Below, piece after piece: positions 1 to 9,645 of a stretch of 64,000 nt of DNA (position 1 is the stretch's first letter; each line of letters opens with the position of its first letter). The notes under the pieces are model-generated. The model ran no database searches, had not been told where the DNA came from, and saw only the letters and a program-made list of their open reading frames with translations. The stretch comes from Candidatus Zhuqueibacterota bacterium (GTDB lineage: Bacteria > Zhuqueibacterota > Zhuqueibacteria > Residuimicrobiales > Oceaniaggregativiventaceae): the NCBI GenBank assembly GCA_014728115.1, contig WJME01000336.1:1-64000 (forward strand), written 5' to 3'. The translations under genes were made by a program, and so were the position numbers.

Positions 1-980
1 GGATAGTGGATTTGGTCATTTCCTGAATTCCCGGATGAAGCGACCATTACCACGCCACGTTCAAACGCATATTGAATGACATCTTCCAACAATGGGGTAA
101 TATATTTTTCGCCCCAGCTCATGTTGATGACTCTGGCGCCCTGTTGAACGGCGTACAAAATGGCTGCTGCACTGTCATCTTCTTCACCATAGCCTGCAGG
201 TGTGAACGATTTAATCGCCATAACCCGGCATCCTGGGGCCAGCCCAGAGATCCCTATGCCATTGTCAGAAGTGGCACTGATGATTCCGGAAACAGCCGTT
301 CCATGATTGTGTTCATCCATAGGGTCATTGTCTCGATCGAGATAATCCCCTCCGGTCGGATGATCCGGTGCATCGGTAAAATCCCATCCTACGATATCGT
401 CGATAAATCCATTGCCATCCTCGTCAATGTGGTTAATGTCCTCAGGATCGAATCGTCCATTATTATTAAGATCCTCGGCCGGATTGATCCACACATTTTG
501 CCAGAGATCCGGATGCTCATAGTCCACCCCGGTATCGATGACTGCAATAAGAATATCATTTTTTCCACGTTCAATCGCCCAGGCCGATTCAGCCTGGATG
601 ATTTGCAGAGCCCATTGCCGGCTATAGAGTTCATCGTCAACTCTTTGATGAATTCGAAAGACCTGATTGATGTGAACATCCGTGATAGCACTATTTTGCC
701 TGCATGCGGCAATAAATGTTTCCACATCTGCATGATCCGGAAGCACGACTTTACGCCATTTTTGCAAAGATTCTGACAGGCCGGCCATGTCCGGTAAAAG
801 GGATTCGATTTTCTCAGGCATATGTTTTTGCAAAATCCGGTCTACCGTTTGTACACCAGTTGGCGAATTTTTGTTGCTTTTGGCGAGAACAGGGGCTTGA
901 TTCAGCTTGATCCAGACCACTTTGGGAAAGGCCACTGAACACAAACTGAGCAAAAATATACACAATACAAATCGTTTCAT
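1..980 (-). CDS. S8 (subtilisin-like) secreted peptidase, partial (C-terminus beyond the left edge)
   Basis: My reverse-strand translation from ATG at 980: MKRFVLCIFLLSLCSVAFPK... signal peptide; VIDTGVDYEHPDL (Asp motif), DEHNHGTAVSGII (His motif), VVMVASSGNSGN (oxyanion Asn). No stop in frame to base 1. The ORF track lists only spurious frames here. Confidence 0.9.
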   Translation of the reverse strand, partial: MKRFVLCIFLLSLCSVAFPKVVWIKLNQAPVLAKSNKNSPTGVQTVDRILQKHMPEKIESLLPDMAGLSESLQKWRKVVLPDHADVETFIAACRQNSAITDVHINQVFRIHQRVDDELYSRQWALQIIQAESAWAIERGKNDILIAVIDTGVDYEHPDLWQNVWINPAEDLNNNGRFDPEDINHIDEDGNGFIDDIVGWDFTDAPDHPTGGDYLDRDNDPMDEHNHGTAVSGIISATSDNGIGISGLAPGCRVMAIKSFTPAGYGEEDDSAAAILYAVQQGARVINMSWGEKYITPLLEDVIQYAFERGVVMVASSGNSGNDQIHY

Positions 981-987
981 GCAAGTC

Positions 988-1905
988 TCACTTGTAGGAC
1001 TGTTGTTTCATCAGAGTCACATTTACGGGTTCGCTCAGGGCTAAATACAATAATCGCAACCAGGTAAGGCTGGTCAGAATAATATATACAAGGTTCGTGC
1101 CAGCTTTCCGGTATTTATTCAGATAATCGTAAAAAGACCGGTGTGATGAAACGATCATACTGGCCCGATGACGATAGATCGATGAGCCTTTCTGATGAAT
1201 GATATACGTTCCGGCAAAGAAATAGATCCTCCACCCCGCCTCGATAATCCGCTGGCACCAGTCCACATCACTGAAAAACATAAAAAATCGCTCATCCAGT
1301 AATCCCACCTTGGAGATGACACCGGCCCGGGTAAGTAAAAAGGCCCCTTGAGGTTGTTCGACATCACGAGATGTGTTGTGATCGAATTCGGTCATTTTCC
1401 AGGTTTTTAACGGTAAAGGCAAACGCGACAATCCCGTCACTTCTAAAAGCACATCCTTAAAATCCGGAAATCGACGGCAAGAAGGTTGTATCCGCTGATC
1501 GGGATATCGCAACTGTGGGGCAATCACACCGATGCGAGGGTGTTCTTTTAGAACGGCCAGCAATATATTCAATGTATCTGGTTGAACAAATACATCGGGA
1601 TTCAATAACAATACATGCTTGCCGTGATGTATTTTCAAGCCCTGATTGACAGCATGCGTAAATCCCAAATTTGATGCATTGTAAATGATATCGAGACGAT
1701 GAAACGAGGCTTTGAGCCTTTTGTGGTTTTTTCTCAACCAGGGTCGGGTTTGGTCAGAGCTGGCATTATCGACAATAACGAGTTGTTGAACAGTACTCTC
1801 GAGAGTCTTTTCCAGATGCGCGATACAGTCAGAAATCACATCGCCACTGTTAAAGGTAACCAAAACAGTGGCGACATCATAACATTCATTCTTTATTGAG
1901 GTCAT
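988..1905 (-). CDS. glycosyltransferase family 2 protein
   Basis: VATVLVTFNSGDVISDCIAHL, VDNASSDQTR, LLLNPDVFVQPD motifs typical of GT2 rhamnosyltransferase-like proteins. Confidence 0.9.
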   Translation of the reverse strand: MTSIKNECYDVATVLVTFNSGDVISDCIAHLEKTLESTVQQLVIVDNASSDQTRPWLRKNHKRLKASFHRLDIIYNASNLGFTHAVNQGLKIHHGKHVLLLNPDVFVQPDTLNILLAVLKEHPRIGVIAPQLRYPDQRIQPSCRRFPDFKDVLLEVTGLSRLPLPLKTWKMTEFDHNTSRDVEQPQGAFLLTRAGVISKVGLLDERFFMFFSDVDWCQRIIEAGWRIYFFAGTYIIHQKGSSIYRHRASMIVSSHRSFYDYLNKYRKAGTNLVYIILTSLTWLRLLYLALSEPVNVTLMKQQSYK

Positions 1906-1935
1906 GGTGCGAAAAGGTCAAAGGGAAGAAAGGAC

Positions 1936-3384
1936 CTACTCTTTATTGCGTTCTTCTTGTAGTTTTTTATTGAGGTATTCCAGTTTTGTCTGATACCACT
2001 CGTTATCAGGATGTTTTTTAGCCAACATTTCAAATACATCAATCGCTTTTTCATATTGACCTTGGGCGGCATATATTTCACCGAGTGTGGGTGTCACGAA
2101 TTTTTCTTTGGGTGATGGAGCGCCTTTGTCTTCTTCTGATCGAGGGGTGTGTGGCTCAGGGGGGGTATTTTGCTCCTGCTCCGCAGAGACCGGCTCTTCT
2201 TGGTGCTGAAGGTCAGGCTCGATATCAAAATCGATATCCTGATCTTCATCATCCTCCAGAGAGGCCAGAAAAGACGATAATTCCTGCTCGTCTTGTTCGA
2301 ACGTATCTTCTATGTCTTTGGGGATATCCACATCCGATTCTTTATCGATATCATCGATACTATCATCAAACTGTTGCAAAGGTTCGTCATCCAATTCAGA
2401 GGGAGGTTGGGGTTCAGTTTTCTGAATGGGTTCTTTTGCCGGAATGTCTTCTCTTGTTTCTTCCTGCGAGTCCTGTTCCGTTTCCAGAGACTCTAGCACC
2501 TGTCGCTGGCTTTTTTCTTCTTCATCCATTTCGGGTCGAAAAATATCATCCAGCAATTCACTGAACCGAGCTTCTTCGTTATCAACTTCATTGTCTTGAT
2601 AATCTACATCCTCCTGTTCCTCGAGTTCAGAGATCAGCTCGGACTCGTCCATTTCACTTTCCTGAGATTGGGTCGTGATATCATCCAGGGTATCCTGAGA
2701 GGAAGGCTGGACATCTTTCTCGTTGGTTTCCAATTCTTGTTCAGGAGCTTCAATTTCGAGATCAAAATCCAGGTCTGGAGCTGTATGCTCTTCCTTTTCC
2801 GGTTCTACAGGGGGGGCAGCTTCCGCTTCCGGTTCCATTTCCGGTTCAACTTTAGGTGATTCGCTCTTTTCTAATTCAAGTTCCTGCTCAAAATCCGTAA
2901 AATCCTCAAATCCACTAGATATTTCCAATTCATCTTCGAGGTCAGGGGGTTCCAACTCTTTTTCCCCCACGGTGACATCGAAAAAAGTATCTGATTGTGA
3001 ATTTTCGCCAAAAACGAAAAACGGGTCGATCTCTTTGATTTTTCGATAAGCGGCTTCACTGGATTTGGACCACCCTTGTTCCTTAAGAATGGCGGCATAG
3101 AGATAATGAGCGCCCACAAATTTGGGTTCGATAGCGATTGCCTTTTTCAATCTTCTTTCGGCCTCATCATACTGCTTTTGCGAATAAAAACATTTTGCCA
3201 ACACATAATATCCGGTTGCATAATTGGGGTGATTTTTCAGCCCTTCCTGACAAAGATCTATCGCCTCGTCGACTTGATCTTCCCCCAAATATAGATCAGC
3301 CAATCTTGCAAACAAAACAGATTGCTGGTTGTGGCTCATTTTCTTTTGCAATTGAGCGATCTCATTCGATAGCTTTTCTTGCAT
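1936..3384 (-). CDS. TPR-repeat protein with a long acidic central linker
   Basis: N-terminal TPRs (LFARLADLYLGEDQVDEAIDLCQEGLKNHPNYATGYYVLAKCFY), Glu/Asp-rich middle, C-terminal TPR (TLGEIYAAQGQYEKAIDVFEMLAKKHPDNEWYQTKLEYL). Confidence 0.85.
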   Translation of the reverse strand: MQEKLSNEIAQLQKKMSHNQQSVLFARLADLYLGEDQVDEAIDLCQEGLKNHPNYATGYYVLAKCFYSQKQYDEAERRLKKAIAIEPKFVGAHYLYAAILKEQGWSKSSEAAYRKIKEIDPFFVFGENSQSDTFFDVTVGEKELEPPDLEDELEISSGFEDFTDFEQELELEKSESPKVEPEMEPEAEAAPPVEPEKEEHTAPDLDFDLEIEAPEQELETNEKDVQPSSQDTLDDITTQSQESEMDESELISELEEQEDVDYQDNEVDNEEARFSELLDDIFRPEMDEEEKSQRQVLESLETEQDSQEETREDIPAKEPIQKTEPQPPSELDDEPLQQFDDSIDDIDKESDVDIPKDIEDTFEQDEQELSSFLASLEDDEDQDIDFDIEPDLQHQEEPVSAEQEQNTPPEPHTPRSEEDKGAPSPKEKFVTPTLGEIYAAQGQYEKAIDVFEMLAKKHPDNEWYQTKLEYLNKKLQEERNKE

Positions 3385-3518
3385 GGATAACTCCTTAAGA
3401 AAGGTGGGCTATGCCAAGTAGGCCCCTCATGACTCTACTCGCGCACCCTAGCGTCTATTATAACTTACGTATAATAATCAATTTTGCAGATAATTAAAAT
3501 ACAAATTAAATTTTGTTT

Positions 3519-4019
3519 TTACCATCCGGCAACGGTTTTATTGAGAATTTCTTCTGAAATCTTTTCCATGGCGACGATCAAAGCGTCTTGCCTTCCGGTA
3601 AGAGTATCACCGCTGTCATAAATCCCCCATTGGGTGATTCTTTCCTCCCACAGGATTGTCTTTTTTACTTGATCGGTAGCTTTTACCGATACCGTCAGAT
3701 AGACACGCAAACTTGACACAGTTTCTTGTGGATCGAATGCACCGGCCCGTTCTTCGATACGCATAATTTTACCTTCTACCAGAATATCTGCGACATTCTG
3801 GTCAGAAATTCGAAGTGAATTATCCTGAGTAAACTCCCGGACGACCATATCGGTTAACTCTTCGGTGACCCCAAATTCCGCCGTGGCATTCTCGAACAAA
3901 GGGACAGCTACGGTATTCAAATGCGGTGCCAGTGCACCTTTAAAAGAATAAACTCCACAGCCTGACAATGTGCAGAAAATCAGACAAAAAAGCAAGGAGA
4001 TAAATCGAAATTTAGACAT
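3519..4019 (-). CDS. lptE: LptE-family LPS assembly lipoprotein
   Basis: Lipobox LSGCGVYSFKGALAPHLNTVAVPLFENATAEFGVTEELTDMV; overlaps the upstream sigma-54 activator by 8 nt. Confidence 0.75.
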   Translation of the reverse strand: MSKFRFISLLFCLIFCTLSGCGVYSFKGALAPHLNTVAVPLFENATAEFGVTEELTDMVVREFTQDNSLRISDQNVADILVEGKIMRIEERAGAFDPQETVSSLRVYLTVSVKATDQVKKTILWEERITQWGIYDSGDTLTGRQDALIVAMEKISEEILNKTVAGW

Positions 4020-5169
4020 TCCTTAATCCATAGCGATTGATCTTGCGATATAATGTTCTTTCAGAGAGACCCAGCGCGCGAGCCGCCTTGCGTTTGTTTC
4101 CATTGGTCTTTATCAAGGTTTCCTGAATGAGATTTTTTTCCATCTCTGCCATAGACCCTTCATCGGGATGTTCATCGATGGCTTCCTCTCCATTTTCGGT
4201 ATACTCTACAGGCATCACATCCTGCCAGGGCTGCAACCGATAACGAGGCATATGACCGGACATTAAGAGCTCTCGCAGTTGGGATATTTCACTCTTGATT
4301 TCGAGCAAGGCTCGAAGCAAAAATTCCCGCTCAACATCTTCCCTAGGCTTGTTCAGTACGGTGGGCAAATTTTTTTGTTCTTCTTTTTGGGTTGTAAGAT
4401 ATTTATGCAACTGTGGCTCATCGATCCGCTTTGCCTTTTCCAAAACAATGACTTTTTCGACTAAATTTCGTAATTCCCGAACATTCCCCGGCCAGGAATA
4501 ACTTTTTAACAAAGAGAGAGCACGATCTGTGAACCCTTGAAACTCGATGTGATTTTCCCGACAAAAATCTTGAGCGAACTTTAGCACGAGTACCGGGATA
4601 TCCTCTGGCCGTTCCCGCAGAGCAGGAACATGAATATGAACCGCATTGAGCCGGTAATAGAGATCCTGGCGAAAATTACCTCTTTCAACTTCGCGTTGCA
4701 AATTCTTGTTGGTCGCAGTAATGAACCGAACATCGATCTTTCTGGTTTGCTGGCCACCCACCCTCATAAACTCTCTGGTTTCAAGCACTCGTAATAATTT
4801 AACCTGAGTGGGTAAAGGAAGATCCCCAATTTCATCGAGAAAAATACTGCTGCCATCCGCTAACTCGAAATATCCCTTGCGGGTTCCTGTCGCGCCTGTA
4901 AAAGATCCTTTTTCATGCCCAAACAATTCGGATTCAATAATGCCTTCGGGAATGGCACCACAATTTACAGTCACCATTGATTTTTCACTGCGCTTGCTGC
5001 GCAAATGGATGGCACGGGCGACCAGTTCCTTACCGGTTCCGCTCTCTCCGGTGATCAATATGGAAATATCCGTAGGAGCCACCTGCTCGATGGTCTCTAT
5101 CAGCTGACGTGTTTGCGCTGAATTTCCCAGGATCCCGACTTTATCCTGTATTTTTTGCCAATTTTCCAT
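4012..5169 (-). CDS. sigma-54-dependent transcriptional activator (AAA+ plus Fis HTH, no receiver domain)
   Basis: GESGTGKELVARAIH (Walker A), GAFTGA-type loop (ELFGHEKGSFTGATG), C-terminal Fis HTH NKRKAARALGLSERTLYRKINRYGL. Confidence 0.93.
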   Translation of the reverse strand: MENWQKIQDKVGILGNSAQTRQLIETIEQVAPTDISILITGESGTGKELVARAIHLRSKRSEKSMVTVNCGAIPEGIIESELFGHEKGSFTGATGTRKGYFELADGSSIFLDEIGDLPLPTQVKLLRVLETREFMRVGGQQTRKIDVRFITATNKNLQREVERGNFRQDLYYRLNAVHIHVPALRERPEDIPVLVLKFAQDFCRENHIEFQGFTDRALSLLKSYSWPGNVRELRNLVEKVIVLEKAKRIDEPQLHKYLTTQKEEQKNLPTVLNKPREDVEREFLLRALLEIKSEISQLRELLMSGHMPRYRLQPWQDVMPVEYTENGEEAIDEHPDEGSMAEMEKNLIQETLIKTNGNKRKAARALGLSERTLYRKINRYGLRNV

Positions 5170-5178
5170 CTGAATTGT

Positions 5179-6090
5179 CTATTTCATTGTCTTTAAAGTT
5201 TCTGCAAGACCTGTTTTTAATTCTGTATGCGGCGCCCAGTCCATTTGCTGCGCTATTTTGTCATACGCGATGACGCTTCGGCGCTGCTCACCGGATTGGG
5301 GACTGCGGTGTTTTGCACTTTTCCCATAGCCGGTCAGCTCGTTCAATATTTCATAAATCGTCAGAATCGTCGTTTCTTTTCCTGTCCCCACATTGTATAT
5401 GTCTGTGTGTTGACTCTCGAGAGCCAAAAGATTGGCATTGACGACATCATCCACATACACAAAATCCCTTGTCTGTAAACCATCCCCATTGATATAGACC
5501 TCCTGGTCATTCAACATGGCCTGGGCGAAAATCGCCACAACCCCGGCTTCACCGTGAGGATTCTGCCGGGGACCGTAGACATTGGCATATCGGAATGCCA
5601 CATAATCGAGTCCGTATGAAAGTTTATAAAAAAAGAGATACTTTTCCCCGGTCAATTTGGTAATGCCATAGGGACTATAGGGCTGTAAAGGATGGGTTTC
5701 CGGTGCCGGATATTGCTCCTGTTCCCCATAAATCGCCCCTCCTGAGGAAGCAAAAATGACTTTCTTGACATTATTTTCGACACAGTTTTGTAAAAGGTTG
5801 ATCATTCCCAAAATATTATTTTCTGCATCAAAGAGGGGATCTCTTACAGAAAGCCGTACATCCATTTGAGCGGCCTGCATATTGACAATATCGAATTGCT
5901 CATCAGCAAACACGGTTTTGACTTTCGGATCCTTGATATTCATTTCATATAGAGTGGCCTGAGAATTGACATTCTCCCGTCTGCCAGTGGCAAAATTATC
6001 TATAATAGAAACCTGGTGCCCAGCCTCAATATATGCATCCACAATATGCGACCCGATAAAACCGGCACCGCCTGTAACCAAAATCTTCAT
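5179..6090 (-). CDS. NAD-dependent epimerase/dehydratase (UDP-glucose 4-epimerase-like)
   Basis: MKILVTGGAGFIGSHIVDAYIEAGH; SSGGAIYG, YGITKLTGEKY. Confidence 0.9.
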   Translation of the reverse strand: MKILVTGGAGFIGSHIVDAYIEAGHQVSIIDNFATGRRENVNSQATLYEMNIKDPKVKTVFADEQFDIVNMQAAQMDVRLSVRDPLFDAENNILGMINLLQNCVENNVKKVIFASSGGAIYGEQEQYPAPETHPLQPYSPYGITKLTGEKYLFFYKLSYGLDYVAFRYANVYGPRQNPHGEAGVVAIFAQAMLNDQEVYINGDGLQTRDFVYVDDVVNANLLALESQHTDIYNVGTGKETTILTIYEILNELTGYGKSAKHRSPQSGEQRRSVIAYDKIAQQMDWAPHTELKTGLAETLKTMK

Positions 6091-6099
6091 ATTTGACTC

Positions 6100-7377
6100 C
6101 TAACCATTCAGGAATTTAAGAGCTTTGGCAGCGATATCTTTGCGGTAATAGGCACCGTCAAAGGTAATTTTACCCACAGCCTCATAAACCCGATTGATCG
6201 CTTGTTTTAATTCATCCGCAACCGCAGTAACTCCCAAAACCCTGCCTCCTGCGGTGACAATTTCATTTCCCTGTTTCTGGGTTCCGGCATGAAAGACCAT
6301 CACATCATTGCCAAATGTTTGATTCAATCCTAAAATGGGTTTCCCTTTTTCATATTCTCCGGGATAACCTCCTGAGGCAATGACTATGCAAACGGCACTC
6401 TTGGCTGAATTTTTAAATTCATACTCATCCAATTGGCCATCTCTGGCGGCCATCATTACCTCGATCAGATCCGATTCGACTAACGGCAGTACAGCCTGGC
6501 TTTCCGGATCGCCGAATCGACAATTATATTCCAGTACTTTGGGGCCAGAGGAAGTAAGCATAAGGCCAGCATACAAAACGCCTTTAAAGGGACGTCCTTC
6601 CAATGCCATGCCTTTAATGGTCCGTTCCATGATAGAATAGCGAACCTCATCCATCAACTCTTCATCCAATTGGGGTGCGGGTGCATACGCACCCATGCCG
6701 CCGGTGTTGGGTCCGCGATCTTTGTCAAAGACCCGTTTATGATCCTGCGAAGGAGACAAATAGATCAAATTCTCACCATCAGAGATGCCCAGCATCGATA
6801 CCTCCTGGCCCTCCAATTTTTCTTCGATCAGCACTTTGCGGCCTGCCTGGCCAAAGACCGCATCCCGAAGGATCATTTTGACGGCTTCGAGTGCCTGATC
6901 TGTAGTATCACATACCAGAGCTCCTTTTCCGGCCGCCAATCCATCGGCCTTGACCACCAGAGGGCCTCCCTGACTATATACAAATCTGCGTGCCTTTTCA
7001 TAGTCGGTAAAGACTTGAAAATCAGCAGTCGGAATATCGTATTCCCGCATAATATGCTTGGCAAATGCTTTGCTGCCTTCGAGTTCTGCGGCTTGCTGAC
7101 CAGGACCAAAAATGGGCATGCCATTGGTTTCAAACTCATCCACAATGCCCATGACAAGCGGAATCTCGGGTCCCACGACAGTAAAATCGATTTTATTCTT
7201 TCGAGCAAAAGCGATCAATTCACGGATGTTTTCCACACTGATCGATTCACAGACTGCATCTTGTGCGATACCAGCGTTTCCCGGCACACAAAAAATCTTT
7301 GAAACATGCTCGCTTTTTTTCAGCATCTTGACCAGAGCATGTTCGCGACCACCGCTACCAACAATCAAAACATTCAT
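6100..7377 (-). CDS. purD: phosphoribosylamine--glycine ligase
   Basis: MNVLIVGSGGREHALVKML; KADGLAAGKGALVCDT; DHKRVFDKDRGPNTGGMGAYAP; EYNCRFGDPE. Confidence 0.97.
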   Translation of the reverse strand: MNVLIVGSGGREHALVKMLKKSEHVSKIFCVPGNAGIAQDAVCESISVENIRELIAFARKNKIDFTVVGPEIPLVMGIVDEFETNGMPIFGPGQQAAELEGSKAFAKHIMREYDIPTADFQVFTDYEKARRFVYSQGGPLVVKADGLAAGKGALVCDTTDQALEAVKMILRDAVFGQAGRKVLIEEKLEGQEVSMLGISDGENLIYLSPSQDHKRVFDKDRGPNTGGMGAYAPAPQLDEELMDEVRYSIMERTIKGMALEGRPFKGVLYAGLMLTSSGPKVLEYNCRFGDPESQAVLPLVESDLIEVMMAARDGQLDEYEFKNSAKSAVCIVIASGGYPGEYEKGKPILGLNQTFGNDVMVFHAGTQKQGNEIVTAGGRVLGVTAVADELKQAINRVYEAVGKITFDGAYYRKDIAAKALKFLNG

Positions 7378-7395
7378 ATATATTTCTCCTGCGCC

Positions 7396-9465
7396 TTAAA
7401 TATCTTTGCCATGACGGCGGTATTGACGTATTTTATTCTTTTTCAGGGGAGCTGATTGGCGTTTACCGGTCTGCAACTCGTCTATCTGATCCCGCAGTCG
7501 TGCGGCTTGTTCGAACTCTAATTCGGATGCATAATTGAACATTTGCTCTTCAAGCTTTTTGAGCATTTCATCTTTGCCTGTCTTGTCCAGAGACCTCCAG
7601 ATTTTCTGCAGATCCTCTTCGTCGGCCTCGCCTTGGGGAGTTTCGTAGACAACCTTTGCATCTGCGACCCTTGTCGATCCCAGTACGTCTTGGTTTGACT
7701 TGTAAATGGTGCGAGGAATGATACCATGCTGTTCATTGTACGCTTGCTGAATAATGCGTCTTCGATGGGTTTCATCGAGTGCGAATTGCATAGCATGGGT
7801 AATTTTGTCTGCATAAAAGATGACTTTGCCACCCACATTGCGCGCTGCGCGTCCCGCAGTCTGTATCAGAGAACGCTCTGATCGTAAAAATCCTTCCTTG
7901 TCAGCATCGAGAATCGCCACCAAAGAGACCTCGGGTAAATCAAGACCCTCTCTCAGCAGGTTTATCCCCACAAGAACATCAAATTCTGCCAATCGAAGAT
8001 CTCGGAGTATCCCCACCCGATCGAGGGCATCGATCTCTGAATGCAAATATCGAACCCTGATCCCCGCTGCGTTCAAATAATCGGTCAAATCTTCGGCCAT
8101 GCGTTTGGTCAAGGTCGTGACCAGAACGCGCTCATTGTTATCGACACGAATTCGTATTTCATCGATGAGGTCATCGATCTGACCCTGTGTGGGCTTGACC
8201 ACGATTTCCGGATCCATCAAACCGGTAGGCCGAATAATCTGCTCGACGACAATCCCTTCGCTCTGCTCTATCTCCCAATCCCCTGGCGTGGCCGATACAA
8301 AAATCGCTTTTTTCACGCTTGCCTGAAATTCTTCAAAATTCAGGGGGCGATTATCCAGTGCAGCGGGAAGCCGGAAGCCATGGTCTACCAGTGTCTCCTT
8401 GCGGGAACGGTCGCCAAAATACATTCCCCGTAACTGGGGCAAGGTGACATGCGACTCGTCAATGATTATGATAAAGTCATCCGGGAAATAATCGACCAGC
8501 GTATAGGGGCGTTCACCGGGTTTTCGTCCGGATAAATAACGCGAATAGTTCTCGATACCGGAACAGTATCCCAGCTCTTCCATCATTTCCAGATCATATA
8601 ACGTACGGCTTTCAAGTCTCTGTGCTTCCAAAAGCTTGTTTTCATTTCTAAAGGTCGCGAGTTGCTTTTCAAGATCTTTGCGGATCTCCTTGATCGCAAT
8701 TTGGAGCTGCCGGTTTGGAGTGACAAAGTGTTTTGCCGGATAAATACCGATCCGATCCAGTTCATTAAGAATCTCGCCGGTCAGTGTATCGACAATAGAG
8801 ATGCGTTCAATTTCATCCCCAAACATTTCAATACGCACAGCCTCTTTTTCATAAGCCGGTATGACCTCAACGACATCCCCCCTGACACGAAAGGTGCCTC
8901 GCTCAAAAGCGATATCATTGCGCTCATAATGAATCTTGACCAGATTCTGCAAGATTTGATTTCGATCGATCTCTTGCCCTTTATAAAGAAAAAAGAGCAG
9001 TTCTCGCCAATCTTCCGGTCTTCCCAATCCATAGATGCACGACACAGAAGCCACAATAATGACATCCTCCCGGGACAACAAAGAGCTCGTGGCTTTCAAG
9101 CGTAACCGATCGATCTCATCATTGATCGAAGTGTCTTTTTCGATATAGGTATCAGTCGAAGGGACATAGGCTTCCGGCTGATAATAATCGTAATAGCTGA
9201 TAAAATATTCAACTGCGTTATGCGGAAAAAACCCCTTGAGTTCTCCATATAACTGTGCGGCAAGGGTTTTATTATGCGATATGACCAGGGCTGGTTTACC
9301 ATACTGAGCAATGACATTGGCCACGCTAAAGGTCTTACCGCTCCCGGTGACTCCCAGTAAGGTCTGGTATTTTTGCCCCCTTTTCAGACCTTCGACCAAT
9401 TCATCTATGGCTTGTTGTTGATCCCCCTGGGGCTGATATTGTGAGATGAGATTAAATTTCGACAT
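7396..9465 (-). CDS. uvrB: excinuclease ABC subunit B
   Basis: [66 protein letters not shown]-terminal UVR motif. Confidence 0.98.
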   Translation of the reverse strand: MSKFNLISQYQPQGDQQQAIDELVEGLKRGQKYQTLLGVTGSGKTFSVANVIAQYGKPALVISHNKTLAAQLYGELKGFFPHNAVEYFISYYDYYQPEAYVPSTDTYIEKDTSINDEIDRLRLKATSSLLSREDVIIVASVSCIYGLGRPEDWRELLFFLYKGQEIDRNQILQNLVKIHYERNDIAFERGTFRVRGDVVEVIPAYEKEAVRIEMFGDEIERISIVDTLTGEILNELDRIGIYPAKHFVTPNRQLQIAIKEIRKDLEKQLATFRNENKLLEAQRLESRTLYDLEMMEELGYCSGIENYSRYLSGRKPGERPYTLVDYFPDDFIIIIDESHVTLPQLRGMYFGDRSRKETLVDHGFRLPAALDNRPLNFEEFQASVKKAIFVSATPGDWEIEQSEGIVVEQIIRPTGLMDPEIVVKPTQGQIDDLIDEIRIRVDNNERVLVTTLTKRMAEDLTDYLNAAGIRVRYLHSEIDALDRVGILRDLRLAEFDVLVGINLLREGLDLPEVSLVAILDADKEGFLRSERSLIQTAGRAARNVGGKVIFYADKITHAMQFALDETHRRRIIQQAYNEQHGIIPRTIYKSNQDVLGSTRVADAKVVYETPQGEADEEDLQKIWRSLDKTGKDEMLKKLEEQMFNYASELEFEQAARLRDQIDELQTGKRQSAPLKKNKIRQYRRHGKDI

Positions 9466-9645
9466 GTTCTCTGCAAGTTAAGTGACACCAAATATACATC
9501 AGATATGACAAATTGTCAAGGTCTTATATATTGTGACAGTCTAAAAAAAAAGTTTCAACAAATGGAAAAATTCTTTATAAAAATGTTGAAACTCTGCTAC
9601 GGACTTGCTACATTGACCCATGAGGATGGAATAGAGTTGGGATCT

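Noticed and set aside
72-776. 234-aa plus-strand ORF
   Set aside because: Antisense to the S8 peptidase, whose frame I translated continuously from 980 to 1 with catalytic motifs.
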